The notes: generated by a model from the sequence alone, not told the origin. A stretch of 64,000 nt of DNA from Acidobacteriaceae bacterium (GCA_030041435.1 JASHNW010000127.1:1-64000); one strand, 5' to 3'. Shown: positions 34,210-44,374, counted from the stretch's first letter. Translations and numbers: made by a program.

Positions 34210-35757
34210 CTATTTCGAATATCCGATGAACCCATCGACCCACTGAATGAAATATTTCACGTTGGGGGCGTCAGTGTGGCCGCCATCGTCCTGGCGCCAC
34301 GCGAGCTTGCCACCGAGGAGGCCGTCGTTCACGGGGGGCATCTTGGCAGTTTTGTAGTCGAGGTCCGTGGTGCTGAGTCCTGGCGCGCCCAACAGCGTCC
34401 ACACCGGGCTCGCCGCCACCGTCGCCATCCAGCTCCCCTGGTGGTCGAGCCAGTGAGCATCTCCCTTTTCCGGGATGCCGTAGCTGATAAATGTCAGGCG
34501 AGGTGCACACAGCGCGATCAACTCATTCGAGTCCACGGGAATATCGCCCGGGTTCATGCTGCCGAAGGTCGCCTGGGACGCCCCATACTTCATGAAGTTC
34601 CCGGCCATCCAGTAGTACTCGCCACCGGTGAGGCTCTCCACCGCTTCGCCGTAGTTGCGTCGCAGCAGCGTTGCGCCGCCCTTGCCCGACGAACCCACAA
34701 GCACCATCGCAAAGCGCTGGTCGAAGGCCATGGTGACCAGAGCCGCCTTGCCGTAGCGCGACACTCCTTCGATGCCGACGTGCTTCGCATCCACGGCGGG
34801 GTCGGATTCAAGATAATCGAGGCCACGGCTCGCGGCCCACGCCCATGCGCGCAGCGCGCCCCAGTCGTCCGGTTTGCGCGGTTGGCCTTTGTTCACCAGG
34901 CCGATGATACCGCGCGTCAGATCCGCTCCATTGTCGGGCTGCGCGCTCTGCGGATCGAGCCTGGCGAAGCCCCAGCCAGCTGCGATCAACTCCCACTCGC
35001 TGGGCGGATCGCCATCGGCATTCATCTGCGGGAATTGAAATGGAACCGGACGAATCGGCTCCCATCCCGGATGTTGCTCGATCACATCCCTGAGCGAAGG
35101 ATCCTGCTGCACCAGCAGCGCCTTCATCGCGGTGTTGATATGGGCCAGGTCCGCGGGCGACGGCTGCACGGGGGCAGGGAAGCCGCTGGGGCCGAACATG
35201 ATCAGAACCGGCACCGGTCCTTTGGCATCGGCCGGGATCAGCAGCGTCATACGGAGATTCACATCGATTTGCGGCCAGGATGAATTGTCGACGTGCCCGT
35301 TCAACTCCGATGCGATGACGGGATGGAAGCCGATGTTCTCTTTTTCGTCGGCAATCACCGACCAGGTCACCTGCGGCACGTCCTTGGGGATCCGACCGTA
35401 AACGTACTCTTCGAAATCGTGGACAATCTGCGGCCGTCTTTCATTCCACCAAATCTGCGCTGTGGTGACTTTCTGGCCGCTGTTCAGCGTGAGCGCATCG
35501 GGGATGTTGAGATAGGGATTGGCCTTCAACTCGTCGTAATTCGCGTGGTTCGGCGCCTTCTCGTCACCGCTGGGGCCAGGGCGCAGAGCCTTGATTCCCA
35601 GCTGATCCATCATGTTCTGGTGATCCTGCTCGGCTGTAAACGTCACCGGCGGAGGCGTTGCCGGACTCTGTGCCTGCGCCTGCCTGGCAGGCAGTGCAAT
35701 CGCGGCGACGATGGGAAGCGGCATCAGCACGGAAACCAAACGGGTCGGGATCTGCAT
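34210..35757 (-). CDS. Secreted glucuronoyl esterase/acetylxylan esterase-like enzyme (CE15-like)
   Basis: This alpha/beta-hydrolase of 515 residues is exported by a signal peptide (about 1-30, ending AQA). The nucleophile elbow GVSRYGK (Ser333) is the G-x-S-R-x-G-K signature of CE15 glucuronoyl esterases, which break ester bonds between glucuronic acid of xylan and lignin alcohols. SSGKGGATLLRRNYGEAVESL supplies the acid residue region, and DGGHTDAP (His494) fits the catalytic His. ATG at 35757 has AAGGA seven bases upstream; the open frame further upstream has no signal. It pairs with the GH35-like gene and is divergent from the SGNH gene at 35821. Confidence 0.85.
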   Translation of the reverse strand: MQIPTRLVSVLMPLPIVAAIALPARQAQAQSPATPPPVTFTAEQDHQNMMDQLGIKALRPGPSGDEKAPNHANYDELKANPYLNIPDALTLNSGQKVTTAQIWWNERRPQIVHDFEEYVYGRIPKDVPQVTWSVIADEKENIGFHPVIASELNGHVDNSSWPQIDVNLRMTLLIPADAKGPVPVLIMFGPSGFPAPVQPSPADLAHINTAMKALLVQQDPSLRDVIEQHPGWEPIRPVPFQFPQMNADGDPPSEWELIAAGWGFARLDPQSAQPDNGADLTRGIIGLVNKGQPRKPDDWGALRAWAWAASRGLDYLESDPAVDAKHVGIEGVSRYGKAALVTMAFDQRFAMVLVGSSGKGGATLLRRNYGEAVESLTGGEYYWMAGNFMKYGASQATFGSMNPGDIPVDSNELIALCAPRLTFISYGIPEKGDAHWLDHQGSWMATVAASPVWTLLGAPGLSTTDLDYKTAKMPPVNDGLLGGKLAWRQDDGGHTDAPNVKYFIQWVDGFIGYSK

Positions 35758-35820
35758 CGGTGCTATCCTTGCTTCGCAATAAAATCGATTTAGTTCGGCA
35801 CCCATACTAGATGATTCGAG

Positions 35821-37077
35821 ATGAAGCCAGCAAAACATATTCCATCGGCAGCTTTTTTTCTGTTCCTTGCCTGTGTCTCGGGTGTGCCGGGGCACGCCCA
35901 GGGGGCATCGCGTGCCCAGGTCTGGGTGGGTAGCTGGGCGACATCGCAGCAGATACCGGAGCCGGAGAATGCTCTGGCCCCAGACGACCTGCGCGATGCG
36001 ACGGTTCGCCAGATCGTTCGCCTTTCCGTCGGCGGCACGACGCTGCGCGTTCATCTTTCCAATGCCTTCGGCACAGAGCCGCTGAAATTCACCTCGGTGC
36101 ATGTTGCCCAGCCGCTCTCACCCGCTTCCCCGGCCATCGATCCGTCATCGGACCGGGCTCTGACCTTCTCCGGAGCGTCGGAGGTTATTGTCCCCGCAGG
36201 CGCAGAATACATCTCTGACCCGATCGACTACCCGGTCGCGCCGCTCTCCAGTCTCGCAATCACGTTCCACCTCGATGCGCCGCCGGTCCGAGAGACCGGT
36301 CATCCCGGCTCGCGGGCGACCTCCTGGTACGTACACGGCAATTTGGTTGCGTCTGCGACGCTTCCGGGGGCGAACCACGTCGATCACTGGTACCAAATTG
36401 CGGGGGTCGACGTCCTCGCGGCGTCCGGAGCGGCCTCCGTCGTCGCGCTGGGCGATTCCATCACCGATGGACACGCAACCACCACGAACGGAAACGACCG
36501 CTGGACGGACGTTCTGGCGGAGCACCTGCAGGCGTCACCAGCCACGCGGGACGTCGGCGTCCTGAACGAGGGAATCGGTGGGAATCATCTGTTGACGGAT
36601 GGCCTCGGCCCCAGCGTCCTAGCTCGTTTCGACCGCGATGTGCTCGCTCAGACGGGCGTTCACTGGCTCATTGTCTTCGAAGGTGTCAACGATCTCGGCG
36701 GCGTCACGCGGAACGGCGCGGCGTCGGCTGCCGATCACAGCGCGCTGGTGAGGCGGATTCTGTCTGCCTATCAGCAGACGATCGTGCGCGCCCACGCTCA
36801 CGGGATTCGGGTGATCGGGGCGACCATTACGCCCTTCGCCGGCTCCGACTACTACCATCCCGGTCCAGCCACGGAGGCCGACCGGGAAGCCATCAACTCC
36901 TGGATCCGCGCCCCCGGACATTTCGACCAGGTTCTCGACTTCGACAAGGTGGTGCGCGACCCAGGCCAGCCCGACCGCCTGTTACCGGCCTATGACTGCG
37001 GCGATCATCTGCATCCCAATCCGGAGGGGTATCGCGCCCTGGGTGACTCCATCCCGCTCACGCTGTTCGCGCGCTGA
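35821..37077 (+). CDS. Secreted SGNH/GDSL hydrolase
   Basis: This predicted exported esterase has 418 residues. A signal peptide (about 1-27, ending AQG) is followed by an N-terminal beta-rich domain (about 35-195), then an SGNH fold with GDSITDG (Ser213), GIGGN (Gly/Asn block), EGVNDLGG and the closing DCGDHLHPN (Asp395, His398). This arrangement is common in bacterial carbohydrate deacetylases and rhamnogalacturonan acetylesterase-like enzymes. It is divergent from the CE15 esterase with 63 bases between starts, so both may respond to the same control. The substrate is inferred only from context. Confidence 0.87.
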   Translation: MKPAKHIPSAAFFLFLACVSGVPGHAQGASRAQVWVGSWATSQQIPEPENALAPDDLRDATVRQIVRLSVGGTTLRVHLSNAFGTEPLKFTSVHVAQPLSPASPAIDPSSDRALTFSGASEVIVPAGAEYISDPIDYPVAPLSSLAITFHLDAPPVRETGHPGSRATSWYVHGNLVASATLPGANHVDHWYQIAGVDVLAASGAASVVALGDSITDGHATTTNGNDRWTDVLAEHLQASPATRDVGVLNEGIGGNHLLTDGLGPSVLARFDRDVLAQTGVHWLIVFEGVNDLGGVTRNGAASAADHSALVRRILSAYQQTIVRAHAHGIRVIGATITPFAGSDYYHPGPATEADREAINSWIRAPGHFDQVLDFDKVVRDPGQPDRLLPAYDCGDHLHPNPEGYRALGDSIPLTLFAR

Positions 37078-37173
37078 GGCTACGCGTCACGAGAATGGAT
37101 GCGCGGGGGGTGCCCCATGCCCAACCGAACAGAATCCTGGGTTTCCTGAGGGGTTCGCGTTAATAAAAAGTGG

Positions 37174-38241
<1,068 letters not shown>

Positions 38242-38489
38242 TCTTATCCAGTTTACCGGCATCCTTTTCAGCCGACCACAGGTTCGGTTTGAATCGGAGG
38301 GAGGGCTGGGATTCGCGAGGGCCTGGAAACAAGCGAAAATTTTTCGTGGACAAGATGGAATTTTCGGAGATGATGTGTAATTGAAGTTTCGGATCCGGCA
38401 ATCCAATGCAATGAGTGACAGCTGACGGCGGCATTGTGGATCGCAACAGGGACGACCCGCCAGGGGCGACACCCAGCTTGAGGAAGAGA

Positions 38490-38732
38490 ATGAAGAAAAA
38501 ACGGCGGTGTCCCAGGTGTAACCAGGAGCAGCTGACGCGGATTGCCCGGCATGGGTTCCTCAGGAAGCACGTTTTCCCTGTATTCGGGTACTATCCATGG
38601 GAATGTACCGCGTGCCGCCGCGAATCGCTCGTGCGCCACCGCGGTGGTGCGAGTCGCAGAGCCTCAGCGACGCAACCGAGGGGCACGATCAGCAGAGAGG
38701 CGGCGTTGCGCGAAGGTACCCGCGGGGGTTAG
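38490..38732 (+). CDS. Small zinc-ribbon protein
   Basis: This basic protein of 80 residues has two Cys pairs, CPRC (near residue 7) and CTAC (near residue 38), separated by about 30 residues with [22 protein letters not shown] between them. This is the zinc-ribbon arrangement of small acidobacterial and proteobacterial proteins of unknown role. The remaining half is Arg/Gly/Thr-rich and looks disordered. ATG at 38490 is preceded by gaggaagag, a good ribosome site. It converges with the HMG-CoA lyase gene, 12 bases apart. Confidence 0.6.
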   Translation: MKKKRRCPRCNQEQLTRIARHGFLRKHVFPVFGYYPWECTACRRESLVRHRGGASRRASATQPRGTISREAALREGTRGG

Positions 38733-38744
38733 AGGTTGCGATCC

Positions 38745-39620
38745 CTACTGCACAGAGTGGCTAAACCGCTGCTCGATCCGGGCTGCCGCGAGGCGCAATC
38801 CATCCAGAGGCGATAAGGCCGGCAGTGTGGCGCCAAGGCGTTTCAGTTCTGTCAGCGCCAACTCGGTTGCAATATTGCCCACCAGCGCGTCCTGTGCGAA
38901 CGGACAGCCTCCGATCCCACCCATCGCCATATCGAAACGCCGGCACCCGGCCCGGTAGGCCGCGCCGATTTTCGCTGCGGTGTCCTCCGGCCGTGCATGC
39001 AGATGCACGCCCACCTCGACGTCCTCACTGGCGGAGTCGAGAACCGCACGTACCAGATCTTCCACCAGAGCCGCATCGGCAACCCCGACGGTATCGGCGA
39101 GGGAAATCTGCGTGATTCCCGAATCCGTCAGCAGGTCGCAGGCTGCGACCACTTCCTCGATGCTCCAGGGATCGCCGTACGGATTGCCGAAGGCCATCGA
39201 AATGTACGCTACGACGCCAAGACCGGCCTGAAAAGCTGCCTGCCCCACGGCTTCCAGCGCCTCCAGGCTTTCTTCCGCAGTCTGATGCTGGTTGCGGCGC
39301 AGGAATTCCGGGGAGATCGAATAAGGGAATCCGAGGGTGGCGACCGCTCCCGTGTCGATGGCGCGCGCGGCGCCCTTCCGATTGACAACGATCGCGATGA
39401 TCTCCACATTGTCCGGCGGATCGAGAAGGGTCAAAACCTGTTCGGCATCAGCCATCTGCGGCACAGCCTGGGGCGAGACGAACGAAACAGCATCGATATG
39501 CCTGAACCCGCATTCGATCAGTGTCCGCAGGTAATCGGCCTTCACTTCCGCGGGGATCGGCTTGGGCAGACCCTGCCAGGCGTCCCGCGGGCACTCGACG
39601 ATCGTGACCTCGGCGCTCAT
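38745..39620 (-). CDS. Hydroxymethylglutaryl-CoA lyase
   Basis: This DRE-TIM metallolyase of 291 residues splits HMG-CoA into acetyl-CoA and acetoacetate at the end of leucine breakdown. The N-terminal VECPRDAWQGLPKPIP replaces the usual EVGPRDGLQ, but the Arg-Asp pair is kept. FRHIDAVSFVSPQAVPQMAD, the H-x-H metal pair in VGVHLHARPED and the catalytic Cys loop in MGGIGGCPFAQDALVGNIATE agree with the family. It starts at ATG 39620 and overlaps the next leftward gene's stop by four bases. With the carboxyltransferase at 41284 and scoB at 31469 it suggests a leucine/acetoacetate route. Confidence 0.88.
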   Translation of the reverse strand: MSAEVTIVECPRDAWQGLPKPIPAEVKADYLRTLIECGFRHIDAVSFVSPQAVPQMADAEQVLTLLDPPDNVEIIAIVVNRKGAARAIDTGAVATLGFPYSISPEFLRRNQHQTAEESLEALEAVGQAAFQAGLGVVAYISMAFGNPYGDPWSIEEVVAACDLLTDSGITQISLADTVGVADAALVEDLVRAVLDSASEDVEVGVHLHARPEDTAAKIGAAYRAGCRRFDMAMGGIGGCPFAQDALVGNIATELALTELKRLGATLPALSPLDGLRLAAARIEQRFSHSVQ

Positions 39621-39997
39621 GGCAGCACAGTGTAGCGCATGCGGAGAGTGAAATCGGCGCAAAGCAGCAATCCGTAAGGTATCAGCGCCAGCCCGGTCCA
39701 GTGCCGCCACCGTGGGCGGAGAAGAGTCACGACAAAGAAGGCAGTCGCAGCCAGCGTAGCCGGCGAGTTCCAGCGGGCAATCCACTGATAGATGGCTGTC
39801 TGCATCGCGAGCAGGCCGTCCCATCGGTTCCGGGGTGGCAGATGAAACACGACCGGGCCTGCGCTTAGGCTGCCATGGAGCCACAGCGCGATCTCCAGGA
39901 GGCAGAACAGCAGCGAGGGCAACGACAAGGCAACGAGGGGCAGCAGGAGAAAGAGAAACATGCGGTCCGGATTTATATGAGGTACTTCTTCAGACAT
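39617..39997 (-). CDS. Small membrane protein overlapping the HMG-CoA lyase gene
   Basis: This 126-residue protein has about three predicted membrane spans: about 13-37 (MFLFLLLPLVALSLPSLLFCLLEIAL), 77-95 (SPATLAATAFFVVTLL) and 104-118 (LALIPYGLLLCADF). The ATG at 39997 (MSEEVPHINPDR) overlaps the stop of the upstream unknown gene by eight bases, and its own stop overlaps the HMG-CoA lyase start by four bases. This chain of overlaps supports it being a real, co-translated gene. No known family is recognised. Confidence 0.65.
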   Translation of the reverse strand: MSEEVPHINPDRMFLFLLLPLVALSLPSLLFCLLEIALWLHGSLSAGPVVFHLPPRNRWDGLLAMQTAIYQWIARWNSPATLAATAFFVVTLLRPRWRHWTGLALIPYGLLLCADFTLRMRYTVLP

Positions 39998-40775
39998 TGT
40001 GCTCGATGCGTTGGATGCACAACTCCTTCGCAAGTGGCGGGCAGAGGAGCAGGTAGTAGGCGTCGCGGCTGGAACGGTTGTCGTCGCGCCAGTCGGAGTA
40101 GTGCAGGCGCAGGCCGATGATGCTCTCTTCACAGGGCGGGCGTTCATAGCGTTCCTTAAACTGGCGCTGCCGCACGCTGAGCGCGATCAGCTCCGGGGTC
40201 ACGGGGAAGGACCGCAGCTCATTGGGCGGAACCACAAAACCGGAAAGGGTGCGCTCGAGGGCAAGGTGATTCTCCTCGCGAATCCACAGGCGATAGCCGG
40301 AAAGCCGATAGGAGCGCTCGCCATCGTTCCAGACGTCGACGACGACCTGCGGCCACTCGATGGTGTCGTAGTAATGCTCGCTCTTGTCGGGGCGGTCGCG
40401 CCGATAGGTGACGGACAAAGGGCGATGAGCGAAGCGATCTGCGGTCTCCGAGCGGATCCCCATCCAGAACCTGGGCTGCACGGTGATGCGAGACTCCCAT
40501 TGTTCGCGCTGCAGGGCTATGGCGGCTTCAGCAGCAGCGAGCGACCTGCGCGAGACGTGCAGATAGGTCAGGGTCACCCCCGCCGTGATCACAGACGCGA
40601 AAAAGCTGAGCAGAGCCCCCAGGGCGAGCGCAAAAGTGTCTCCCCGACGGTGCCAAGCCGCCAGGAAGAGGACCGTCAAGGCCAGACAAAGCATGGCCAG
40701 ACCTACCAGCGCGATCAAAAACCGCAGCCGCAACTGGGTAACCATCATGCGCGCCAGCATCCTGTTTCGGGTCAT
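39990..40775 (-). CDS. Membrane-anchored protein of unknown function
   Basis: This 261-residue protein has two N-terminal membrane spans (about 18-40, FLIALVGLAMLCLALTVLFLAA; and 48-72, FALALGALLSFFASVITAGVTL). A helical segment and a mostly beta, Arg/Glu-rich soluble domain follow (WPQVVVDVWNDGERSYRLSGYRLW, and later ESIIGLRLHYSDW). It overlaps the next gene by eight bases and so is the first member of a three-gene chain ending in HMG-CoA lyase. The role is unknown; the beta part could sit on the cytoplasmic face. I do not recognise a family. Confidence 0.65.
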   Translation of the reverse strand: MTRNRMLARMMVTQLRLRFLIALVGLAMLCLALTVLFLAAWHRRGDTFALALGALLSFFASVITAGVTLTYLHVSRRSLAAAEAAIALQREQWESRITVQPRFWMGIRSETADRFAHRPLSVTYRRDRPDKSEHYYDTIEWPQVVVDVWNDGERSYRLSGYRLWIREENHLALERTLSGFVVPPNELRSFPVTPELIALSVRQRQFKERYERPPCEESIIGLRLHYSDWRDDNRSSRDAYYLLLCPPLAKELCIQRIEHNV

Positions 40776-40812
40776 GGCCGAATTTGCTTTCCGGGGCCCA
40801 TCCCCTGTCTTT

Positions 40813-41229
40813 CTATGCCAGGTAAGCCAGTATCACCACGCTCAAAAGTCCCGAGAAATGTGCCACGAGTCCAATGATGAAGGCCCGCAGATGTTTATCG
40901 GCGCGGAAGGTCAGAGTCATCAGCAGACCGTAGAGCGGATATTGCAGGAAAATCATCCACTGGGACAGAGTTCCGAGCCAATCGGGCGGGACATGCAGTG
41001 CCGGGCTGCGCACTACTTCCACCCAGGGATAGAGGAGCGCAAAAGCTTTCGGCCCTTCGAGTGCCAGAATGCTGGCGGCGCGGACCGCAAAAGGCGTTAT
41101 GGCCAGGCAAACCAGCAGTGGCCACAGCGACTTCCATCCGCCACGGCCGAGTTTTTTCCCGCCATTGCGTTTTTTGCGCGGCTTTGCGCCAGCGGAATTC
41201 CGCTGCTTGACAGTCGCAGACGAGGGCAT
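40813..41229 (-). CDS. Membrane protein of unknown function with a basic N-terminus
   Basis: This 138-residue protein begins with a strongly basic segment (about 1-33, KPRKKRNGGKKLGRGGWK), then has three or four hydrophobic segments (about 36-52, WPLLVCLAITPFAVRAAS; 84-104; 112-136, IIGLVAHFSGLLSVVILAYL). The region between spans contains a Trp/Pro-rich loop (PPDWLGTLSQW). No family is recognised. It sits between the carboxyltransferase gene and the three-gene chain on the same strand, with short gaps. Confidence 0.6.
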   Translation of the reverse strand: MPSSATVKQRNSAGAKPRKKRNGGKKLGRGGWKSLWPLLVCLAITPFAVRAASILALEGPKAFALLYPWVEVVRSPALHVPPDWLGTLSQWMIFLQYPLYGLLMTLTFRADKHLRAFIIGLVAHFSGLLSVVILAYLA

Positions 41230-41283
41230 GAGTTGAGAATACTCCGCCCGCCCGCCACGAATGGCGAAGCAGTACCAACGTCG

Positions 41284-43011
41284 TTATGTTTGCAGAATCC
41301 CGGGATTGAACTTTGCTACTTCCGGATTGAGCGCGGCCGCCTCCAGCGCCAGGAGCAGGGCCTCCCGCGTCTTCGCCGGATCGATGATGGCGTCCACCCA
41401 CAGCCGCGCGGCGGCATAGCGGCAATCGGTCTGCTCTTCGTAGGTTGCCTTGATGGAGGCGAGCAGTTCCTGCTTCTCCTGGTCGCTCAGCTTGCGTCCG
41501 TCCCGTTCCAGCTGCCGGATGCGAATCTCCACCAGGGTATTCGCTGCCGAGTCGCCGCTCATCACGGCGTAGCGAGCGGTGGGCCAGGCAAAGATAAACC
41601 GCGGATCATAGGCCTTGCCGCACATGGCATAATTGCCGGCTCCGAACGAGCCGCCGACGATGACAGAAATCTTGGGCACCACGGAATTCGAAACGGCGGT
41701 GACCATTTTTGCGCCGGAGCGGATGATGCCGCTCCACTCGGCGTCGCGGCCCACCATGAAGCCATTCACGTCATGAAGGAAGATGAGAGGGGTGAGATTC
41801 TGATTGCAGTCCATGATGAAGCGCGCCGCTTTGTCAGCGCTTTCGGCGTAGATGACGCCGCCGAACTCCACCCGCTTTTCGCCGCTGTGACTGGTCTGCG
41901 GCTGCGGCGTCTTCTGATTGGCAACGATCCCCACGGAATAGCCGCCGATTCGGGCGTAGCCGCACAGCAGGGTGCGCCCGTATCCAGGGCGATACTCATC
42001 GAATTCGCTGCGATCCACGACGCGCGCGATCACCTCGCGCATGTCGTAGCTGTTCGTCGCAGCTTTCGCGGGGTTCACATCCAGCAGAGAATAGAGGTCC
42101 GTGGCTGCGTAGTTCGGCGCATCCTTCTCCGGGTCGTACTCCGCCCGGTCGAAGGCTGCCGGTGGCGGATGTCCCCAGCGTGCTACGAGCGAGCGGAGTC
42201 GAGCGATGCACAGATGGTCGTTCGGTTCTTTGAAATCCACGGTCCCGGAAATCTCCGCGTGCATTGCAGCGCCGCCCAGCTCTTCCGCAGAGTACTTCTG
42301 CCCGATGGCGGCCTGGACCAGCGCCGGACCAGCCAGAAACAGCCCGCTGCCTTCCGTCATGAGCACCTGGTCGGTCATGACCGGCAGATACGCGCCGCCC
42401 GCCACGCACATGCCCATGATGGCCGTGATCTGCGGGATTCCACTTGCCGACATGACGGCGTTGTTGCGGAAGATGCGTCCAAAGTCGTCCTGATCGGGAA
42501 AGACATCCTCCTGCAGGGGAAGAAAAATGCCGGCCGAATCGACGAGGTACAGGGTCGGGATCCGGTTCTGCATGGCCATGAGCTGCGCCCGCAGCACTTT
42601 CTTCGCCGTCATGGGGAAGAAGGCGCCTGCCTTTACCGTGGCGTCGTTGGCGACGATCATGCACAGGCGGCCCGAGACGCGTCCCAGCCCCGTGACCACT
42701 CCCGCCGACGGTGCGCCGCCCCATTCTTCGTACATGCCGAACGCGGCGAAGAGGCCGAGCTCGAACAGCTCCGTGCCAGGGTCGAGCAACAGGTCGACGC
42801 GTTCTCTCGCCGTCAGGCGCTTCTTTTTGTGTTGCGACTCAATCGCCTTTGCGCCGCCGCCCCGGCGCAGATCAGCTTCCTGACCGCGGAGCTGGGCGAG
42901 GAGGTCCATCATGCCTTGTGCATTACTGGCGGCGCGACGGTGGTTCAGGTCCAGCTTCGAGGAAAGCCGATTGTTCAGCCTGGGCAGGTCGGACTTCTTT
43001 TGTTCGGTCAT
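41284..43011 (-). CDS. Acyl-CoA carboxylase carboxyltransferase subunit, methylcrotonyl-CoA type
   Basis: This is the biotin-dependent carboxyltransferase subunit (575 residues), most like methylcrotonyl-CoA carboxylase beta, the enzyme carboxylating 3-methylcrotonyl-CoA in leucine breakdown. The N-terminal GGGAKAIESQHKKKRLTARERVDLLLD is typical. TLYLVDSAGIFLPLQEDVFPDQDDFGRIF and GMCVAGGAYLPVMTDQVLM match the MccB pattern, including the oxyanion-hole glycines. ATG at 43011 (MTEQKKSDL) is assumed; the frame is open to 43095 and an alternative ATG lies near 43044. The biotin carboxylase/BCCP subunit is not in the window, so assignment to MCC rather than a related acyl-CoA carboxylase is by motif. 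Confidence 0.85.
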   Translation of the reverse strand: MTEQKKSDLPRLNNRLSSKLDLNHRRAASNAQGMMDLLAQLRGQEADLRRGGGAKAIESQHKKKRLTARERVDLLLDPGTELFELGLFAAFGMYEEWGGAPSAGVVTGLGRVSGRLCMIVANDATVKAGAFFPMTAKKVLRAQLMAMQNRIPTLYLVDSAGIFLPLQEDVFPDQDDFGRIFRNNAVMSASGIPQITAIMGMCVAGGAYLPVMTDQVLMTEGSGLFLAGPALVQAAIGQKYSAEELGGAAMHAEISGTVDFKEPNDHLCIARLRSLVARWGHPPPAAFDRAEYDPEKDAPNYAATDLYSLLDVNPAKAATNSYDMREVIARVVDRSEFDEYRPGYGRTLLCGYARIGGYSVGIVANQKTPQPQTSHSGEKRVEFGGVIYAESADKAARFIMDCNQNLTPLIFLHDVNGFMVGRDAEWSGIIRSGAKMVTAVSNSVVPKISVIVGGSFGAGNYAMCGKAYDPRFIFAWPTARYAVMSGDSAANTLVEIRIRQLERDGRKLSDQEKQELLASIKATYEEQTDCRYAAARLWVDAIIDPAKTREALLLALEAAALNPEVAKFNPGILQT

Positions 43012-43099
43012 GGGGTTGCTGGGGTAAGGAAAACTGGCCAGCATACCACGCCGAGAACGGTTGCGTGCCGATGCTCCTGACTTTGCGCCGGCCAATGAA

Positions 43100-44221
43100 C
43101 TAATGTGTTGTGGCGATGCTGGACGCCTCAGTGGGGTCAGTGCCCGTAGTCGCGGTTGTGAATTTGGTTAGGGCTCCAGGCGTCGAGGTACTGATGGTGA
43201 ACAGCTCCATGTCAGGGTCACCCCCGGCGCACACGACCGCGATGTAGGTCTTGCTGTGGTCCTCCACCATCGCAACCGGCAGGCTGCCGGTGGCGAAAGG
43301 CGACCCCGATATGGTGGTGAGAGCGCCAGTGGTCGAAAGCAGGAACGCACTGATGGTGCCCTGGGTCCGGTTCGCCACGTAGACATAGCTGCCCGTGGAA
43401 TCGACCAGCACCGAATACGCTCCGGAGGCGGTTTTGTAAGGGGATCCGGAAAGCTCGGTGAGAGCGCCGCTCGAAGAAATCGACAGCGCACGAACCCCGC
43501 CGACGCCGGTTTCCGCGGCGAAGAGGTAATCACCGGACGGCGCAACCGCCATCCCGTAATCCGCACCCCCGTTCTGTTTGGGGTTCAACACGTTGTTTAT
43601 CTGAGCCAGGGCGCCGGTGCTGGAGTCAAAACTCAGCGTGTAGATACCGGCGGTGCCGCAGGAGACGAACACGAAGGAGTCATTGGGGGTTATTTCGAGG
43701 TCGGTGGCCGGTTCCGTCGCGTTCAGCGTGACCACAGACGAACTGATCGGCGTGAGCAGGCCACCGCTGCCAATTTGAAAAACGTAGGCTTCTCCGGCGA
43801 ATGCATCCGCGCCCAGCAGCCATGTGCCGGTGGAATCCACGTGCAGCACCGATGGTTCAACGCCGGTAGCCACGGGCGCGCCGCCGTTGCCCAAAGAAAT
43901 CTGGCCGGTAGAACTGATGGTGAATACGTAGATGCCGCCGGCTGCGCTGCCCAAATAGAGATAGTCGTTGTTGGGAGTGATGGCCAGCGACGTCGGCTCC
44001 AGGCTAACCGACCAGGGGGAACCGGAGATATCGCTCAGCGCGGAATTCGCCAATGTGAAACCGGCGACGGTGAGAGGATTTGTTCCTAAATTGCCGGCGT
44101 AGATGTAATCGCCGGTTGTTCCGGAACCGCCACTACCCCCGCTGGTGAGGGGCGGAAAGAACTTACCGCAACCGGAGAGGAGCAGCAGGCCGCCGCAACA
44201 GACTCCCGCGATCAGGCGCAT
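43100..44221 (-). CDS. Beta-propeller lipoprotein (lactonase/YncE-like)
   Basis: This exported protein of 373 residues has a lipoprotein signal (GGLLLLSGC) and a Gly/Ser-rich linker. Seven-bladed beta-propeller repeats follow, with motifs of the form Y-x-Y-(A/V)-x-N/G (DYIYAGNLGTNPLTVAGF, DYLYLGSAAGGIYVFTIS, SYVYVANRTQGTISAFLL), spaced by about 45-50 residues. This is the 6-phosphogluconolactonase-like/YncE propeller superfamily used for surface or periplasmic binding. The ATG at 44221 (MRLIAGVCC) gives a clean lipoprotein signal; an in-frame start at 44326 adds 35 non-signal residues. The ligand is unknown. Confidence 0.75.
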   Translation of the reverse strand: MRLIAGVCCGGLLLLSGCGKFFPPLTSGGSGGSGTTGDYIYAGNLGTNPLTVAGFTLANSALSDISGSPWSVSLEPTSLAITPNNDYLYLGSAAGGIYVFTISSTGQISLGNGGAPVATGVEPSVLHVDSTGTWLLGADAFAGEAYVFQIGSGGLLTPISSSVVTLNATEPATDLEITPNDSFVFVSCGTAGIYTLSFDSSTGALAQINNVLNPKQNGGADYGMAVAPSGDYLFAAETGVGGVRALSISSSGALTELSGSPYKTASGAYSVLVDSTGSYVYVANRTQGTISAFLLSTTGALTTISGSPFATGSLPVAMVEDHSKTYIAVVCAGGDPDMELFTISTSTPGALTKFTTATTGTDPTEASSIATTH

Positions 44222-44374
44222 GAGCCGGACACCCCGGAGCGCTCCCGGTGGCTGCGTGGTTGGGGCAAATGGTAGAAGCTTCTGCAACTGCGTATCCGGC
44301 CTCAAGTTCATCTTAACGATCTTCACTCTGTTCCTACAGACGTGCGCGGAGCGTCGGATGCTCTGCAGATCCTG

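Noticed and set aside
32626-35283. 885-codon plus-strand open frame opposite the GH35-like and CE15 genes
   Set aside because: Antisense shadow spanning two genuine secreted enzymes with signal peptides and active-site motifs; no domain seen in it.
38242-38489. Possible SAM riboswitch upstream of mtnA
   Set aside because: I searched for SAM-I/II/IV consensus pieces in the 248-base region and found none; only an A/T-rich short dyad (gaaaatttttc) is present.
40585-43080. 831-codon plus-strand open frame opposite the carboxyltransferase
   Set aside because: Antisense frame caused by high GC; composition is Arg/His-rich with no conserved motif.
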